A stretch of 64,000 bases of DNA from Paenibacillus luteus (GCF_006542765.1 NZ_SKCD01000015.1:62001-126000); one strand, 5' to 3'. Positions 1-9,348 are shown, numbered from the stretch's first letter. Translations and numbers: made by a program. Notes: a model not told the origin generated them from the letters alone.

Positions 1-1
1 C

Positions 2-631
2 GCGAGCGCAACGCCGAACACCTCGCAATCCAAAGCGTTAACGAAGGAAGAAGCCCATATGCTTCATGATCCCTCTGTCATTCCAAGCGAGAACGGAATC
101 AAGCATCACACGACGAATAAGAATGGCCAGACGACAAGCGGAATGGGCACCTCCGTCTACAGCACAATCGGCAGCTCCGGGCTGCATTCGAACGGCTTCT
201 CCGCCCATTTGGAATCCCGGCTCAGCGGTCTTGGCATTTCCGACGTGCGTGTATTCGTCTTCGACGATACGGTGATCCTCGCTACGCAAAAGCTTACTTC
301 TTCTGGCTCCGCATATGACAGCGTCCAGAAGAAGCTGCTGAACCAAACCGAAGGCATGTCCGCCAAAGGTTATTCGCCTGAGGACGGGCTCGGCGGCGTT
401 AGCGGCAAAGACACCAGCAGCCACGACAACCTGTCAATGGCCGCAAGCCAAATCAAGAAGCTCATTGGCGGCGATGTGAAGGTGCTGACTGTCACTGGTG
501 AAAGTGCCGTGAAAGCCATCGAGAAAATTCGTACGGACGCACTGGCGAAGAACCTTTCACCGGATAAAATAGCGAGTGATATTCGCGAACTTCTAAGGCT
601 GGTACAGGTGGGAAGCGGCAACGCGAAGTAG
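2..631 (+). CDS. YhcN/YlaJ-like sporulation lipoprotein, 5' end outside window
   Basis: The reading frame is open to the left edge, so the true start (and any lipoprotein signal) lies upstream. An internal ATG at 59 has a GGAAG-type sequence before it, but the residues ahead of it (ending LTKEEAHM) also look coded. The visible part has a Ser/Gly-rich stretch, then a pattern typical of YhcN/YlaJ proteins: a helix (FSAHLESRLSGLGISDV), a strand pair with VFVFDDTVILATQK, a second helix, and a repeat of the same logic ending VKVLTVTGESAVKAIEKIR. Proteins of this family are made in the forespore and associate with the spore; their exact role is not settled. The gene is followed by a short tandem repeat and a strong bidirectional terminator. 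Family assignment rests on pattern recognition only. Confidence 0.6.
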   Translation, partial: ASATPNTSQSKALTKEEAHMLHDPSVIPSENGIKHHTTNKNGQTTSGMGTSVYSTIGSSGLHSNGFSAHLESRLSGLGISDVRVFVFDDTVILATQKLTSSGSAYDSVQKKLLNQTEGMSAKGYSPEDGLGGVSGKDTSSHDNLSMAASQIKKLIGGDVKVLTVTGESAVKAIEKIRTDALAKNLSPDKIASDIRELLRLVQVGSGNAK

Positions 632-634
632 GCG

Positions 635-731
635 ATACGTTGTGGAAAATACGGTGTAAGCAATACGATGTGGGCACTACGAAGTAAACAGATGATGTGG
701 ATAGTACGATGTAGATAACACAATGTGAGCA
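635..731. repeat. Seven degenerate 14-bp tandem units
   Basis: Directly after the stop codon of the preceding gene there are seven consecutive units of about 14 bp, starting at 635, 649, 663, 677, 691 (13 bp), 704 and 718. The best conserved core is TACGATGTGG; the second and third units are ATACGGTGTAAGCA and ATACGATGTGGGCA. The array ends eight bases before the terminator stem. The units diverge from each other, so this is an old or relaxed array, and no coding function is apparent. Confidence 0.6.
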
Positions 732-738
732 CACAAAT

Positions 739-772
739 AAAAGGATGCCGAACAAATCTCGGCATCCTTTTT
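739..772. terminator. Bidirectional intrinsic terminator
   Basis: A perfect 13-bp stem (AAAAGGATGCCGA with TCGGCATCCTTTT) encloses a 7-nt loop and has A and T runs on the two sides. It lies between the convergent spore-lipoprotein gene and the ABC transporter gene and can serve both. Confidence 0.85.
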
Positions 773-840
773 ATCATTTTATAGAGAAGCATTACTTACA
801 GACCTATTGCGAAACTGACAAAAGCCTAACTAAGTACAAA

Positions 841-2559
841 CTATTTGTTCCCAAACTGAGCATGGTGCAATCGGCTGTAGATGCCGCCCGCCGTGACGAG
901 CTCCTCGTGGCGGCCTTGCTCGGTAATGCCTTGCTCCGTAACGACTACAATCCGATCCGCGTTCTTAATCGTTGCTAGGCGGTGGGCGATGACTAGTGTC
1001 GTCCTGCCGACCGAGAGCTCGGCGAGCGACTGCTGAATCGCTGCTTCCGTTTCCGTATCGAGCGCCGAGGTCGCTTCGTCGAGAATAAGAATCGGCGGAT
1101 TTTTGAGGAACATCCGCGCGATGGCAAGGCGCTGCTTCTGTCCGCCGGACAGCTTCACGCCGCGTTCGCCGACAACCGTATCGAGCCCGTTAGGCTGAGC
1201 ATGGATGAACTCCTCCAGCTTCGCCCTGCGCGCAGCCTGCCAAATATCCTCATCCGACGCGCCAAGCTTTCCGTAGCTAATATTTTCACGAATGGTTCCC
1301 GCGAATAAGAACACATCCTGCTGTACGATACCGATCTGCTTCCGGAGCGATTCCAGCTTCAAATTGCGCGTATCGTAGCCATCCACCGAGATGCTGCCTC
1401 CGTTGATCTCATAGAAACGCGGCAGCAAGCTGCACAGCGTTGTTTTTCCCGCACCGGATGGGCCTACGAAAGCAATCGTCTCGCCTGCACGGATGGATAG
1501 ATCGATATTTTGCAGCACCTTCGCTTCGCCTTCATAACCGAAAGTCACATTCCGGTATTCAATGTTTCCGCTCAATCGGTTAACCGCAATCGCATTCGGT
1601 TTGTCCGCTACGTCCGGTGCCGTCTCCAGCAGCTCTACATATCGCTTAAAGCCAGCGATGCCCTTCGGATAGCTTTCGATGACCGCGTTGATTTTTTCAA
1701 TCGGCTTGAAGAAAATGTTCGTCAGCAGCACAAAGCTGATAAATTCCCCGTACTTCAAGTCTCCTTTAATGACAAACCAAGTGCCGGCAATGAGCACAAA
1801 CACGGAAACGAGTCTCATCAGCATGTACGTTATGGAAGAGTTCAGGCCGATGATTTTGTAAGAGATGAGCTTCGCTTCCCGGAAACGCAAATTGTTAACC
1901 TTGAACAGCTTCTTCTCATGGCTTTCGTTCGAGAATGCCTGCACGACGCGGATACCGCCGACCGTATCCTCCACGCGTGCGTTGAAATCAGCCATGTCCG
2001 AGAACAGCCGATTGGCCGCCTTCGTCATTTTACCGTTGAACATAAGGACCAGCCAGATAATGATCGGAACGATCACAAATGTTAAAATCGCCAGCTCCAA
2101 ATTAATAAACGCCATAATGCCGAACGCCCCGACCAACGTCATCGCAGCAATGAACATATCCTCCGGCCCATGGTGGGCAACCTCCCCGATCTCGAACAAA
2201 TCATTCGTCAGACGCGAGATCAGATGCCCCGTCTTCGTATTGTCGAAGAAGCGGAAAGAGAGCTTCTGTACGTGATCGAACAGCTTTTTGCGCATGTCCG
2301 TCTCAATATTAATCCCAAGCATGTGGCCCCAGTAGGTAACGACATAGGATAAAATTGTATTGATCACATAGATAACGAGCAAAATCGCGCACGCCGATAA
2401 AATCAATCCCCAATTTTCATCCGGCAGCAGTGTATCGATGACATAGCTGACCGCCAGCGGGAAGCACAGCTCCAGAACAGCCAGCAGCACCGCACAGCAG
2501 AAATCGAGCAGGAATAGCTTTTTGTATGGCTTGTAATAGGCAAAAAATCGTAAAAGCAT
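841..2559 (-). CDS. ABC exporter, fused permease and ATPase
   Basis: The 572-residue protein has the half-transporter layout of MsbA/BmrA-type exporters: six predicted membrane segments in about residues 1-300, then a nucleotide-binding domain. Visible motifs are Walker A (GPSGAGKTTL, about residue 370), the ABC signature LSGGQKQRLAIAR, Walker B ILILDEATSALD and the switch histidine in IAHRLATI. Such proteins act as homodimers or heterodimers in the cytoplasmic membrane and export lipids, drugs or peptides. The substrate cannot be read from the sequence, and no partner half-transporter is adjacent. The ATG follows AGAAGGAG at good spacing. The gene ends at the convergent terminator at 739-772. 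Confidence 0.9.
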   Translation of the reverse strand: MLLRFFAYYKPYKKLFLLDFCCAVLLAVLELCFPLAVSYVIDTLLPDENWGLILSACAILLVIYVINTILSYVVTYWGHMLGINIETDMRKKLFDHVQKLSFRFFDNTKTGHLISRLTNDLFEIGEVAHHGPEDMFIAAMTLVGAFGIMAFINLELAILTFVIVPIIIWLVLMFNGKMTKAANRLFSDMADFNARVEDTVGGIRVVQAFSNESHEKKLFKVNNLRFREAKLISYKIIGLNSSITYMLMRLVSVFVLIAGTWFVIKGDLKYGEFISFVLLTNIFFKPIEKINAVIESYPKGIAGFKRYVELLETAPDVADKPNAIAVNRLSGNIEYRNVTFGYEGEAKVLQNIDLSIRAGETIAFVGPSGAGKTTLCSLLPRFYEINGGSISVDGYDTRNLKLESLRKQIGIVQQDVFLFAGTIRENISYGKLGASDEDIWQAARRAKLEEFIHAQPNGLDTVVGERGVKLSGGQKQRLAIARMFLKNPPILILDEATSALDTETEAAIQQSLAELSVGRTTLVIAHRLATIKNADRIVVVTEQGITEQGRHEELVTAGGIYSRLHHAQFGNK

Positions 2560-2632
2560 CGTAGACTCCTTCTTCTCCTGTAGTGATCATCATTTTCATG
2601 AAAATGATATACAAACACTATCAGGCTGTCAA

Positions 2633-3433
2633 TCAATTGCCAAAATCAATTCGCTCAGGATGAGTGTAGACATTCATTTCTCCGCCCCGTATGAAGCCGA
2701 CGCAGGTGATGCCCAAATCCTCGGCCAAGCGAAGGGCCAGATCCGTAGGTGCCGACTTGCTGAGCATAATCCCACAGCCGATCTTCGCCGCCTTCAGCAC
2801 CGCCTCCGAAGACAGCCTGCCGCTGAACGCAATCACCTTGTCCGAGGTACGCAGCCGGTGCAGCAGACAGTAGCCGAACAGCTTATCCAGCGCGTTGTGG
2901 CGTCCAATGTCCGTTCTAACCGCAATCAGCTCCGCAGGCGTTCCGATAGCCGCATTATGAACGCCGCCTGTACTGCGGAACTCGGATGAGCTCTCCTGGA
3001 GCTCGCGCATGAACCGAATGCACTGGTCAGCCGTTATTCGCGTACGCGTCATGATGGTCTTGGCCGTGAGCATATCATTGTGAAAATAAAACTGCCGGCT
3101 CTTGCCGCAGCAAGAACCGATGAAGCGTTTCGCATAATGAGCCTGGCTCACCGTATGCTTATGCTCAAGCTCGACATAGGCGATGCCTGTATCCTCTTCG
3201 ATCGTCAGCGTTCTCACCTGGCCTGCCGCACGAATCACACCTTCGGATGCAAGAAATCCGATGACCAGCTCCTGAAGATCCGATGGCGAGCAGACTAACG
3301 TAGCAAACTCTTCGCCATCAAGCTTCAAAGTAAGTGGGAACTCTGCCGCAATCTCGTCTTCCTTCTCCAATGCCATGCTGCCATCATATTTGAGAATGCG
3401 CCATGTTGTCGTGTTGGAAAGCTCCACTCGCAT
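2633..3433 (-). CDS. fdhD: FdhD, sulfur carrier for formate dehydrogenase-type enzymes
   Basis: The 266-residue protein matches FdhD, which passes sulfur from a cysteine desulfurase to the molybdenum cofactor of formate dehydrogenase-like enzymes. The functional cysteines lie in RFIGSCCGKS (C108, C109), and the family motifs TGGVHNAAI and TDIGRHNALDKL are present. I take the ATG at 3433 as the start because GGGAGAGGGG lies just upstream; a TTG start at 3463 would add ten residues but has no ribosome binding site. The gene begins 63 bp after the stop codon of the molybdopterin oxidoreductase gene on the same strand, its expected client, so the two are probably co-transcribed. Confidence 0.92.
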   Translation of the reverse strand: MRVELSNTTTWRILKYDGSMALEKEDEIAAEFPLTLKLDGEEFATLVCSPSDLQELVIGFLASEGVIRAAGQVRTLTIEEDTGIAYVELEHKHTVSQAHYAKRFIGSCCGKSRQFYFHNDMLTAKTIMTRTRITADQCIRFMRELQESSSEFRSTGGVHNAAIGTPAELIAVRTDIGRHNALDKLFGYCLLHRLRTSDKVIAFSGRLSSEAVLKAAKIGCGIMLSKSAPTDLALRLAEDLGITCVGFIRGGEMNVYTHPERIDFGN

Positions 3434-3496
3434 GCCCCTCTCCCGCAATGTGCTGCAAACCAAGCTAGTTCGTGTCCAGCCATCCAGCCTTCATAC

Positions 3497-5851
3497 TCAA
3501 GCCGGCGGCTCAATCTCCAGCTCAATGATCCGTTTCTCCATATACTTAGTATCCTTAAACGCATGATAAGTGTCAGCCCGCTCCACGATAACCGACGTAT
3601 TGTACTCAGGGATGCCCGCGAGCGGCTCATAGACTCCTTTCGGAAACAGGCTGTTGCCTTCCGGCCAGTAAAGCTCGATATTCCCTTGAGCGATGTCTTC
3701 CCGTTTGGCTCGCCCATGGAAGCTCCCGCTTCGGTTATAGACGACAATGGCGTCCCCTTCAGTGAGCGCAAGATCGGATAAATCCGCTTCATTCATCAGG
3801 ACGTCATAGCGGCCCGCAGCATTAAAAGCATCCTTCTCTCCGTAAATCATCGAGTTGAACTGCTTGCCACGCCGTGTCGTCGCGTAGAAATGCCCTTCCG
3901 GTATTCGCAGCTCAGGAAGCTCAACCGGCAGCAGCTGGCCCCGTCCATCAGGGGTCGGACACATGCCGCCTTCGCATAGCCAGGCTCCCCCCCATTGGAA
4001 CACGTCACCTTGGTTCTTGAGCAGCTCGACCCCCTCATAATGCTGATTGGCCGCCGCAATTTCCCGGCGAACCGCCGCAGCATCCTCGAAGGTAATCGCT
4101 GCTTTAAGCTCCGGCCGAATGCGGGCTGCGAGGTCCGCATAAATCTGCCATTCCGCGCGAGCTTCTTCGATTCTTGGGCCTTCAATCGACGGCGAATAAT
4201 AAACCATTCGCTCCGTCGAGGTAGAAGTTCCGCCGCCCGGCTGCTCATAACGCGTCATCGCAGGCAGCACGATGACCTCCTCCCTCGCATCAAGGAGTGT
4301 AGAGCTGTTCAGCACGATATCCTGATGAACTCTTATATCGACTGCCTCCAAGCAGCGCTTCACGAATTCCGGGTCCGGCATCGTTTCGATGAAATTCCCG
4401 CCCGACGTATAAAACAGCTTCAGCTTGCGTTCATGCTGATCCGGGAGCAGCGCATTCTCAAGTGATACGCCAACGATATCCCCCTGCCAATCCGGCAGCT
4501 TAAAGCCCCATATGTCCTCAATTCTGGTAATATCGTCTCCTTTAAATTCTCCACCTGGCAGACTGAACGGATCAGCGCCCATTTCACCAGAGCCCTGCAC
4601 GCCGCTATGGCCGCGGATTGGCATTAAGCCGCAGTGCTCGCGCCCGAGAAAACCCCGCAGCAGCACGAGATTCGCGACCTGTGAGATATTGTCCGTCCCG
4701 AAGCGATGCTGCGTAAGCCCCATGCTCCAGACGAATACGCCGGATTTGGCCGCGGAAAGCAAGACAGCGAATTCCCGCATCCGCTGGGCGGAGAGGCCAG
4801 AGGACTTCTCCAGCTGCGCCCATTCTTGGCGGAGGATATGAGCCCTCAGCTCCTCGAGTCCATTCGTATGCTCATGTATAAAAGCATAATCGATCGCCGA
4901 GCCTGGCTCCCTCTCCTCCATTTCAAACCAACTCTTCATGACACCATGCATGAACGCAATATCCCCGCCGATGTTCACCTGATAGAAATCGTCAGCCAGC
5001 TTCGTGCCAAACAACGCAGATTCCGGAATAGACGGTATCCAATAGCCCTCCATCGCCGGCTCGCGATAAGGATTAATGACGATAATTTTCGTCCCTTTCC
5101 GCTTGGCAGCATACATGTATTTGGTCGACACGGGCTGATTATTAGCGGCGACGCTTCCCCAAAACACCAGTACATCCGTGCCGATCCAGTCCTTGTAATT
5201 GCAAGTAGAGGCTCCTACGCCAATGGAGCGTTTCATCGCCGTTTTGGACGGTGAATGGCAGATGCGCGAAGCGTTGTCGATATTGTTCGTGCCGATCAGC
5301 CTCGCCGCTTTCGCAGCTACGTAATACGATTCATTCGTAATCCCGCGGGCGGTTAAGTAAAAGGCCAGCTGCTTCGGATCGATGTCCCTTGCTTTTGCCG
5401 CAATGCGGTCCAGCGCCTCATCCCAAGAAATTCGGCGAAAGCTGCGCTCTCCTTTGCTACGGATCATCGGATACGGAAGTCGGCCCAGCTTGCGCAGTTG
5501 CGTGCTATTTAGCTTCCGGAGCTCTTCGATATCGGAGTGAAGAATGGAAGCCTTGATGGCAGGCATCGTGTTCAGACGCAGCACATTGAGCCTCGTTGTA
5601 CAAATATGCGGGCCATCAAGCGTCTGATCGTACAAGCCGGATACGCCAAGCGCGCAGCCATCGCACACTCCCTGAGTGAGAATTCGGTACGCGTAAGGCA
5701 GGCTGTCCCGGTTATCCCACATCACCTTAATCGTATCGCGGATATGATGCGGCTTAATGCGTCCGAGCCCAAACGGCGCTTTACTGACCCAAAGCTTCGG
5801 GTCTGGACGCTTCGGCAGCTTGATTGGACCGGTATGAATAGTTTTCTTCAT
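3497..5851 (-). CDS. FdhF/YdeP-family molybdopterin oxidoreductase alpha subunit
   Basis: The 784-residue protein belongs to the formate dehydrogenase-like family that includes E. coli YdeP. It would carry a bis-molybdopterin guanine dinucleotide cofactor. Near the N-terminus are CDGC (C63, C66) and C84 rather than the usual four-cysteine 4Fe-4S motif, as is normal for this family. The segment SRICHSPS (C198) aligns with the selenocysteine region ARVUHGPS of E. coli FdhF, so the probable molybdenum ligand is cysteine. The C-terminal domain has the molybdopterin-binding fold (VLMNEADLSDLALTEGDAI). The ATG follows GAGGTG. The gene lies directly upstream of fdhD. True formate dehydrogenase activity is not proven; many YdeP-type members have unknown substrates. 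Confidence 0.88.
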   Translation of the reverse strand: MKKTIHTGPIKLPKRPDPKLWVSKAPFGLGRIKPHHIRDTIKVMWDNRDSLPYAYRILTQGVCDGCALGVSGLYDQTLDGPHICTTRLNVLRLNTMPAIKASILHSDIEELRKLNSTQLRKLGRLPYPMIRSKGERSFRRISWDEALDRIAAKARDIDPKQLAFYLTARGITNESYYVAAKAARLIGTNNIDNASRICHSPSKTAMKRSIGVGASTCNYKDWIGTDVLVFWGSVAANNQPVSTKYMYAAKRKGTKIIVINPYREPAMEGYWIPSIPESALFGTKLADDFYQVNIGGDIAFMHGVMKSWFEMEEREPGSAIDYAFIHEHTNGLEELRAHILRQEWAQLEKSSGLSAQRMREFAVLLSAAKSGVFVWSMGLTQHRFGTDNISQVANLVLLRGFLGREHCGLMPIRGHSGVQGSGEMGADPFSLPGGEFKGDDITRIEDIWGFKLPDWQGDIVGVSLENALLPDQHERKLKLFYTSGGNFIETMPDPEFVKRCLEAVDIRVHQDIVLNSSTLLDAREEVIVLPAMTRYEQPGGGTSTSTERMVYYSPSIEGPRIEEARAEWQIYADLAARIRPELKAAITFEDAAAVRREIAAANQHYEGVELLKNQGDVFQWGGAWLCEGGMCPTPDGRGQLLPVELPELRIPEGHFYATTRRGKQFNSMIYGEKDAFNAAGRYDVLMNEADLSDLALTEGDAIVVYNRSGSFHGRAKREDIAQGNIELYWPEGNSLFPKGVYEPLAGIPEYNTSVIVERADTYHAFKDTKYMEKRIIELEIEPPA

Positions 5852-5922
5852 TAATGATTCACCTCGTGAATGATCATTATGGAACGTTTGCTTTACACTC
5901 TATTACATCCCATTCGCATTTA

Positions 5923-5936
5923 AGAAAGCGCATACA
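5923..5936. promoter_or_regulatory. cre-like site upstream of the fdh operon
   Basis: AGAAAGCGCATACA matches the Bacillus catabolite-responsive element pattern TGNAARCGNWWWCA at every position except the first. It lies about 72-85 bp upstream of the oxidoreductase start codon, a place where CcpA could act. This is inference from one motif. Confidence 0.25.
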
Positions 5937-6035
5937 TAAACATTTAATTTTTGCTGCCGAAAAAGCTCCTTCGATATCGTTTCCCTCTTCCTTCAAGTGT
6001 AGCATTGCTCGCGGTAGAAGTAAGGAAACAAGATG

Positions 6036-6064
6036 AAGGGGAATGCTGGCCGACCATTCCCCTT
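6036..6064 (-). terminator. Stem-loop after the IF-3-like gene
   Basis: AAGGGGAATG and CATTCCCCTT form a perfect 10-bp stem with a 9-nt loop, 14 bp beyond the stop codon of the IF-3-like gene. On the minus strand the tail is CTTCATCTTG, only partly T-rich, so termination may be moderate. Confidence 0.55.
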
Positions 6065-6077
6065 TATTATTCTCTTC

Positions 6078-6575
6078 CTATAAAGGCAATACCTGCACAG
6101 CTGCTTGCTTGCCGCTGACTTGGATGCCCGACTGCTTCTTGCCGCTTTCCGCCAAATCCTTCAGCATGCGCTCCAGAAGCTCCTTCGCCTTAGGGCCTTC
6201 CTTGCCCTTCAAACGGACGACAAGCTGCACGGCGTTGCCGGAGCTAAGAAGCTTCACAGCTTGTCGCAGCTTCGTATCGTAGTCATGCTCCTCAATATGT
6301 GGAGTCAGACGCAGCTCCTTCACCTTGCTTGGCTGCTCCTGCGTCTTTCCGCCCTTCTTCTCTTGGCCTGCCTGCTGCTTGGCCTGCCCTTTGGCTACAA
6401 GCTTGCAAGGCGGAGGGCTGCTCATCAGCGAAGTGCAGACCAAATCCACCTTCAGCTCCCGTGCCTTGGTCAGCGCCTCATCGCGCGAGACAATGCCAAG
6501 ATCCTCGCCTCGCAATCCGGTCAAATGCACCTCGGAGGCGCGTATCTTTTCGTTCATAATAACTAATGCTGCCAT
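6078..6575 (-). CDS. Divergent IF-3-like protein (stand-alone infC paralogue)
   Basis: The 165-residue protein is clearly related to translation initiation factor IF-3. The N-domain shows MNEKIRASEVHLTG and LGIVSRDEALTKA, and the C-domain begins KELRLTPHIEEHDYDTKLRQA, all close to canonical IF-3. Elsewhere it departs: the linker lacks the usual DYGK(F/Y) motif and instead has a Lys/Gln/Gly-rich stretch (about residues 62-82), and the C-domain lacks the HxxxG and MEGR-type motifs that contact 30S. It stands alone; rpmI and rplT, which normally follow infC, are absent. I infer a paralogue that may bind ribosomes differently, for example under stress. The ATG at 6575 follows AAGGGAG. Confidence 0.75.
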   Translation of the reverse strand: MAALVIMNEKIRASEVHLTGLRGEDLGIVSRDEALTKARELKVDLVCTSLMSSPPPCKLVAKGQAKQQAGQEKKGGKTQEQPSKVKELRLTPHIEEHDYDTKLRQAVKLLSSGNAVQLVVRLKGKEGPKAKELLERMLKDLAESGKKQSGIQVSGKQAAVQVLPL

Positions 6576-6696
6576 TCCTGTATCGCTCCCTTACCCCAAA
6601 TACGGAAAACAGCAGCCTCTACTAACTAAGCCGCTGTCTTTTCCTATTTCTATTATACGCTTTTCTCTAGCATCAAGCTCGAATTCTAAACATTTC

Positions 6697-8109
6697 TTAC
6701 ACTTCCATTGCAGTTTTCTTATGAAGTGCTCCACCGTTATTCTCGGAGGATGCCTTGGCTTTGGCTTCGTCCTCGATTCGTTCCGCTTTGCGCAGAAACT
6801 TCTGCCCTTTCCACCGGATAAGCGACAGCGTGCCGCGTATATACTCATCCAGGATCATGCAGGCATAAATGCCGATCAACCCCCAGCCGAGCTCAATCCC
6901 AACCCAATACGCAAGGGCTGTTGCGACCAGCCACATCGAGAATACGGAGGTCCACATTGTAAAACGGGTATCTCCCACCGCATTCAGCGCGTTCCCTAGC
7001 GCCATATTGATCATTTTGCCCGGCTGCAGAATCAGGTTCATGCCAAGCAGCGATACGCCCAGCGCCACGATTCCTTTGTTCTCCGTGAACATACCTAGCA
7101 ATTGCTTGCCGAATAGGAAGATGATAAAAGCATTCACCGTTACCACGCCCAAACCAATCCACATCGCACGGTAAGCAAGCCCGTAAGCCTCCTTGACGCG
7201 GCCTGCACCGAATAGATGCGCGATCTGTATCTGTACCGCTAACGCAATCGAATAACCGAGCAGGAAGCAGAACGACTCGAGCGTATTCATATAGGTTCGC
7301 GCGGCCAGTTCATTCGAGCCGAGCATCGCCAGAAAGCTGAAAATAAGCAGCTGCGTAAATACCCAGCAGGACATATTCACGCCAAGCGGCCAGCCGATGC
7401 GAATTACTTCACCGAACAGCTTGCGATTGAACACATTGAGATCGCGCAAGCCGATGGTCCGCTCGAAGGAGCTGAGAAACATAATGAATAGCACGATCGT
7501 TGCTAACAAGCGGCACACGACAGTTGAGATCGCTACGCCCATCAAACCCCATTTTGGAAAGCCGAATGCCCCGAAAATAAACGCATAGTTGAGCACTACG
7601 TGTACGACATTCATACCGATCGCGGTATACATCGGCCCCTTGGTATTGCCTGTGTTCCGAATAGAAGTGCTAAGCGCCGACATCAAGGCAATCAGCACCA
7701 TGCCGCCGCCTACAATAGAGATGTAGGTTTTGGCCAGCGGCAGCAAATCCTCAGGCAGTTGCAGCAGCGCCGCGATCTGCTCGGGCATTAGAATCAGCAG
7801 CACGCTAAGCGCAAGGCCGATCACTGCACTTACATTCACCGCCATAATGGCGATCGTGCGGGCATCCTCGCCGTTGCGCGAGCCGATTTTTTGGGCGATG
7901 AGAATACCCGCCCCGCTCGCAACGGTAATAAATAGCGTCGTTAAAGCTTGAAACAGCTGGTTGGAGAATCCGACCACCGCAACCGCGTCATCCGAAATCC
8001 GGCTCACCATTAAGGTATCCGCCGCCCCCAGCAAAAACTGTAAGAAAAGCTCAATAAATATCGGCCATGCCAACATCCAGAGCGATAATTTTTTGTTAGC
8101 TAAAGCCAT
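6697..8109 (-). CDS. MATE-family efflux transporter
   Basis: The 470-residue protein has about twelve hydrophobic segments in two similar halves and the N-terminal MATE pattern WPIFIELFLQFLLGAADTLM followed by ISDDAVAVVGFSNQ. MATE proteins exchange Na+ or H+ for drugs or metabolites across the cytoplasmic membrane. The C-terminal 40 residues are charged and cytoplasmic. A GGGGG run before the ATG serves as ribosome binding site. It is transcribed divergently from an AraC-type regulator 163 bp away, so that regulator is a plausible controller. The substrate is unknown. Confidence 0.88.
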   Translation of the reverse strand: MALANKKLSLWMLAWPIFIELFLQFLLGAADTLMVSRISDDAVAVVGFSNQLFQALTTLFITVASGAGILIAQKIGSRNGEDARTIAIMAVNVSAVIGLALSVLLILMPEQIAALLQLPEDLLPLAKTYISIVGGGMVLIALMSALSTSIRNTGNTKGPMYTAIGMNVVHVVLNYAFIFGAFGFPKWGLMGVAISTVVCRLLATIVLFIMFLSSFERTIGLRDLNVFNRKLFGEVIRIGWPLGVNMSCWVFTQLLIFSFLAMLGSNELAARTYMNTLESFCFLLGYSIALAVQIQIAHLFGAGRVKEAYGLAYRAMWIGLGVVTVNAFIIFLFGKQLLGMFTENKGIVALGVSLLGMNLILQPGKMINMALGNALNAVGDTRFTMWTSVFSMWLVATALAYWVGIELGWGLIGIYACMILDEYIRGTLSLIRWKGQKFLRKAERIEDEAKAKASSENNGGALHKKTAMEV

Positions 8110-8272
8110 CCCCGTGTCCCCCTGCGCAGACCGCGTTAACGCCGCCTACATCCGTTGTTTGATCATCCATCGTCATTTCAAATTATAGATGCTATACTGA
8201 GCTTGATGTATCACTTTTACAACCGAAACTATAACGATACAAACTTCAATAGAGCAAGGAGCAAACGAGAAC

Positions 8273-9157
8273 ATGACGATCATACATTTGACGATTCCTC
8301 CGCTCCCCCACTATATAATCGGAGGTTATACGGTTGCTCCCTCGGGGCGGAAACATCCAAGCAGACGCAATATTGAAGTGTTTGACCTGCTTGTGGTCAC
8401 GCGTGGCTGCCTGTACATGGGTGAGGAAGAGCAGCATTACGAAGTGCGAGCGGGGCATTCGCTTATTTTACGGCCGGATGCCCATCACTACGCCACTCTT
8501 GCCTGCCAAGAGCAGACCACTTATTATTGGGTTCACTTTCAGACCACAGGTGCCTGGAGCGTATCTGACCAAGCTGCTGTACCAGAGCAAGCAGAGCCGT
8601 CCAAAGAGAAAGCGCTTTCCGCTAGTTTTTACACAACACAAACCTTTACGAAACAACTGCCACAGTTCGCCAAGCTGCTGCAGCCCTCCAAGCTGGACAG
8701 CTTGCTGCGGCAGCTCGTCCAGCTCAATATGAATGATCATATCCCGAGCGTGAAATGGAAGCAGCAGCTCGTGTTTCAGGAGGTAATTGAGCAGCTGTCC
8801 GCCTCGATGGAGATGCAGGGGCCGTCACCCTCCGCCCTTTGCGCGGAACAGGCAGCCTCCTATTTGCGGGAGCATTACCGTGAAAATATAACCGCGCAGG
8901 AGCTGGGCGAGAGCATTAACTTCCATCCCGTGTATATCGCCAGGTGCATGCAAAAAGAGTTCGGCTGCGCCCCATTTGACTATTTGATGCGGTTCCGAAT
9001 CGAGCGCGCCAAGCTGCTGCTGCTTCAGACGGATCTTCCTATCGCCCGAATTGGGGAAGAGGTCGGCTTTAACCACGCTGCTTACTTCACCTCCTGCTTC
9101 GCAAAATACGAGAGCATCTCACCGCGCAAATACCGTCAGCGCTTCTCGCATGGATGA
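8273..9157 (+). CDS. AraC-family transcriptional regulator
   Basis: The 294-residue protein has an N-terminal cupin-like sensor (about residues 10-95, including RAGHSLILRPDAHHYA) and two C-terminal helix-turn-helix motifs (about residues 190-290). The second contains IARIGEEVGFNHAAYFTSCF and the typical ending SPRKYRQRF. Such proteins bind sugars or other small ligands and act at nearby promoters. The MATE gene is divergent and close, which makes it the natural first target. The ATG is preceded by AAGGAG at slightly long spacing. No ligand can be assigned. Confidence 0.88.
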   Translation: MTIIHLTIPPLPHYIIGGYTVAPSGRKHPSRRNIEVFDLLVVTRGCLYMGEEEQHYEVRAGHSLILRPDAHHYATLACQEQTTYYWVHFQTTGAWSVSDQAAVPEQAEPSKEKALSASFYTTQTFTKQLPQFAKLLQPSKLDSLLRQLVQLNMNDHIPSVKWKQQLVFQEVIEQLSASMEMQGPSPSALCAEQAASYLREHYRENITAQELGESINFHPVYIARCMQKEFGCAPFDYLMRFRIERAKLLLLQTDLPIARIGEEVGFNHAAYFTSCFAKYESISPRKYRQRFSHG

Positions 9158-9197
9158 GGTTGTTTATATAATAAATGGGTTTAACGAGAAATCGCAG

Positions 9198-9237
9198 CCA
9201 AAACAGCCCCACCGAGTGAACGGTGAGGCTGATTTGG
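9198..9237 (+). terminator. Imperfect long stem-loop after the AraC gene
   Basis: CCAAAACAGCCCCACCG and CGGTGAGGCTGATTTGG can pair as a 17-bp stem with three mismatches and a six-base loop. No clean T-run follows, so it is either a weak terminator or another RNA structure. The remaining bases to 9348 show no gene. Confidence 0.4.
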
Positions 9238-9348
9238 TTGCGAGCGCTTTGGCGACCGCCGAGCTTGGCACATTTGGATGCTTAACGGAAGCACACCTCC
9301 CAGCGATGACAGTGTACTCGGGCGGGGAACTCCGAATAGCTCGCCTTT

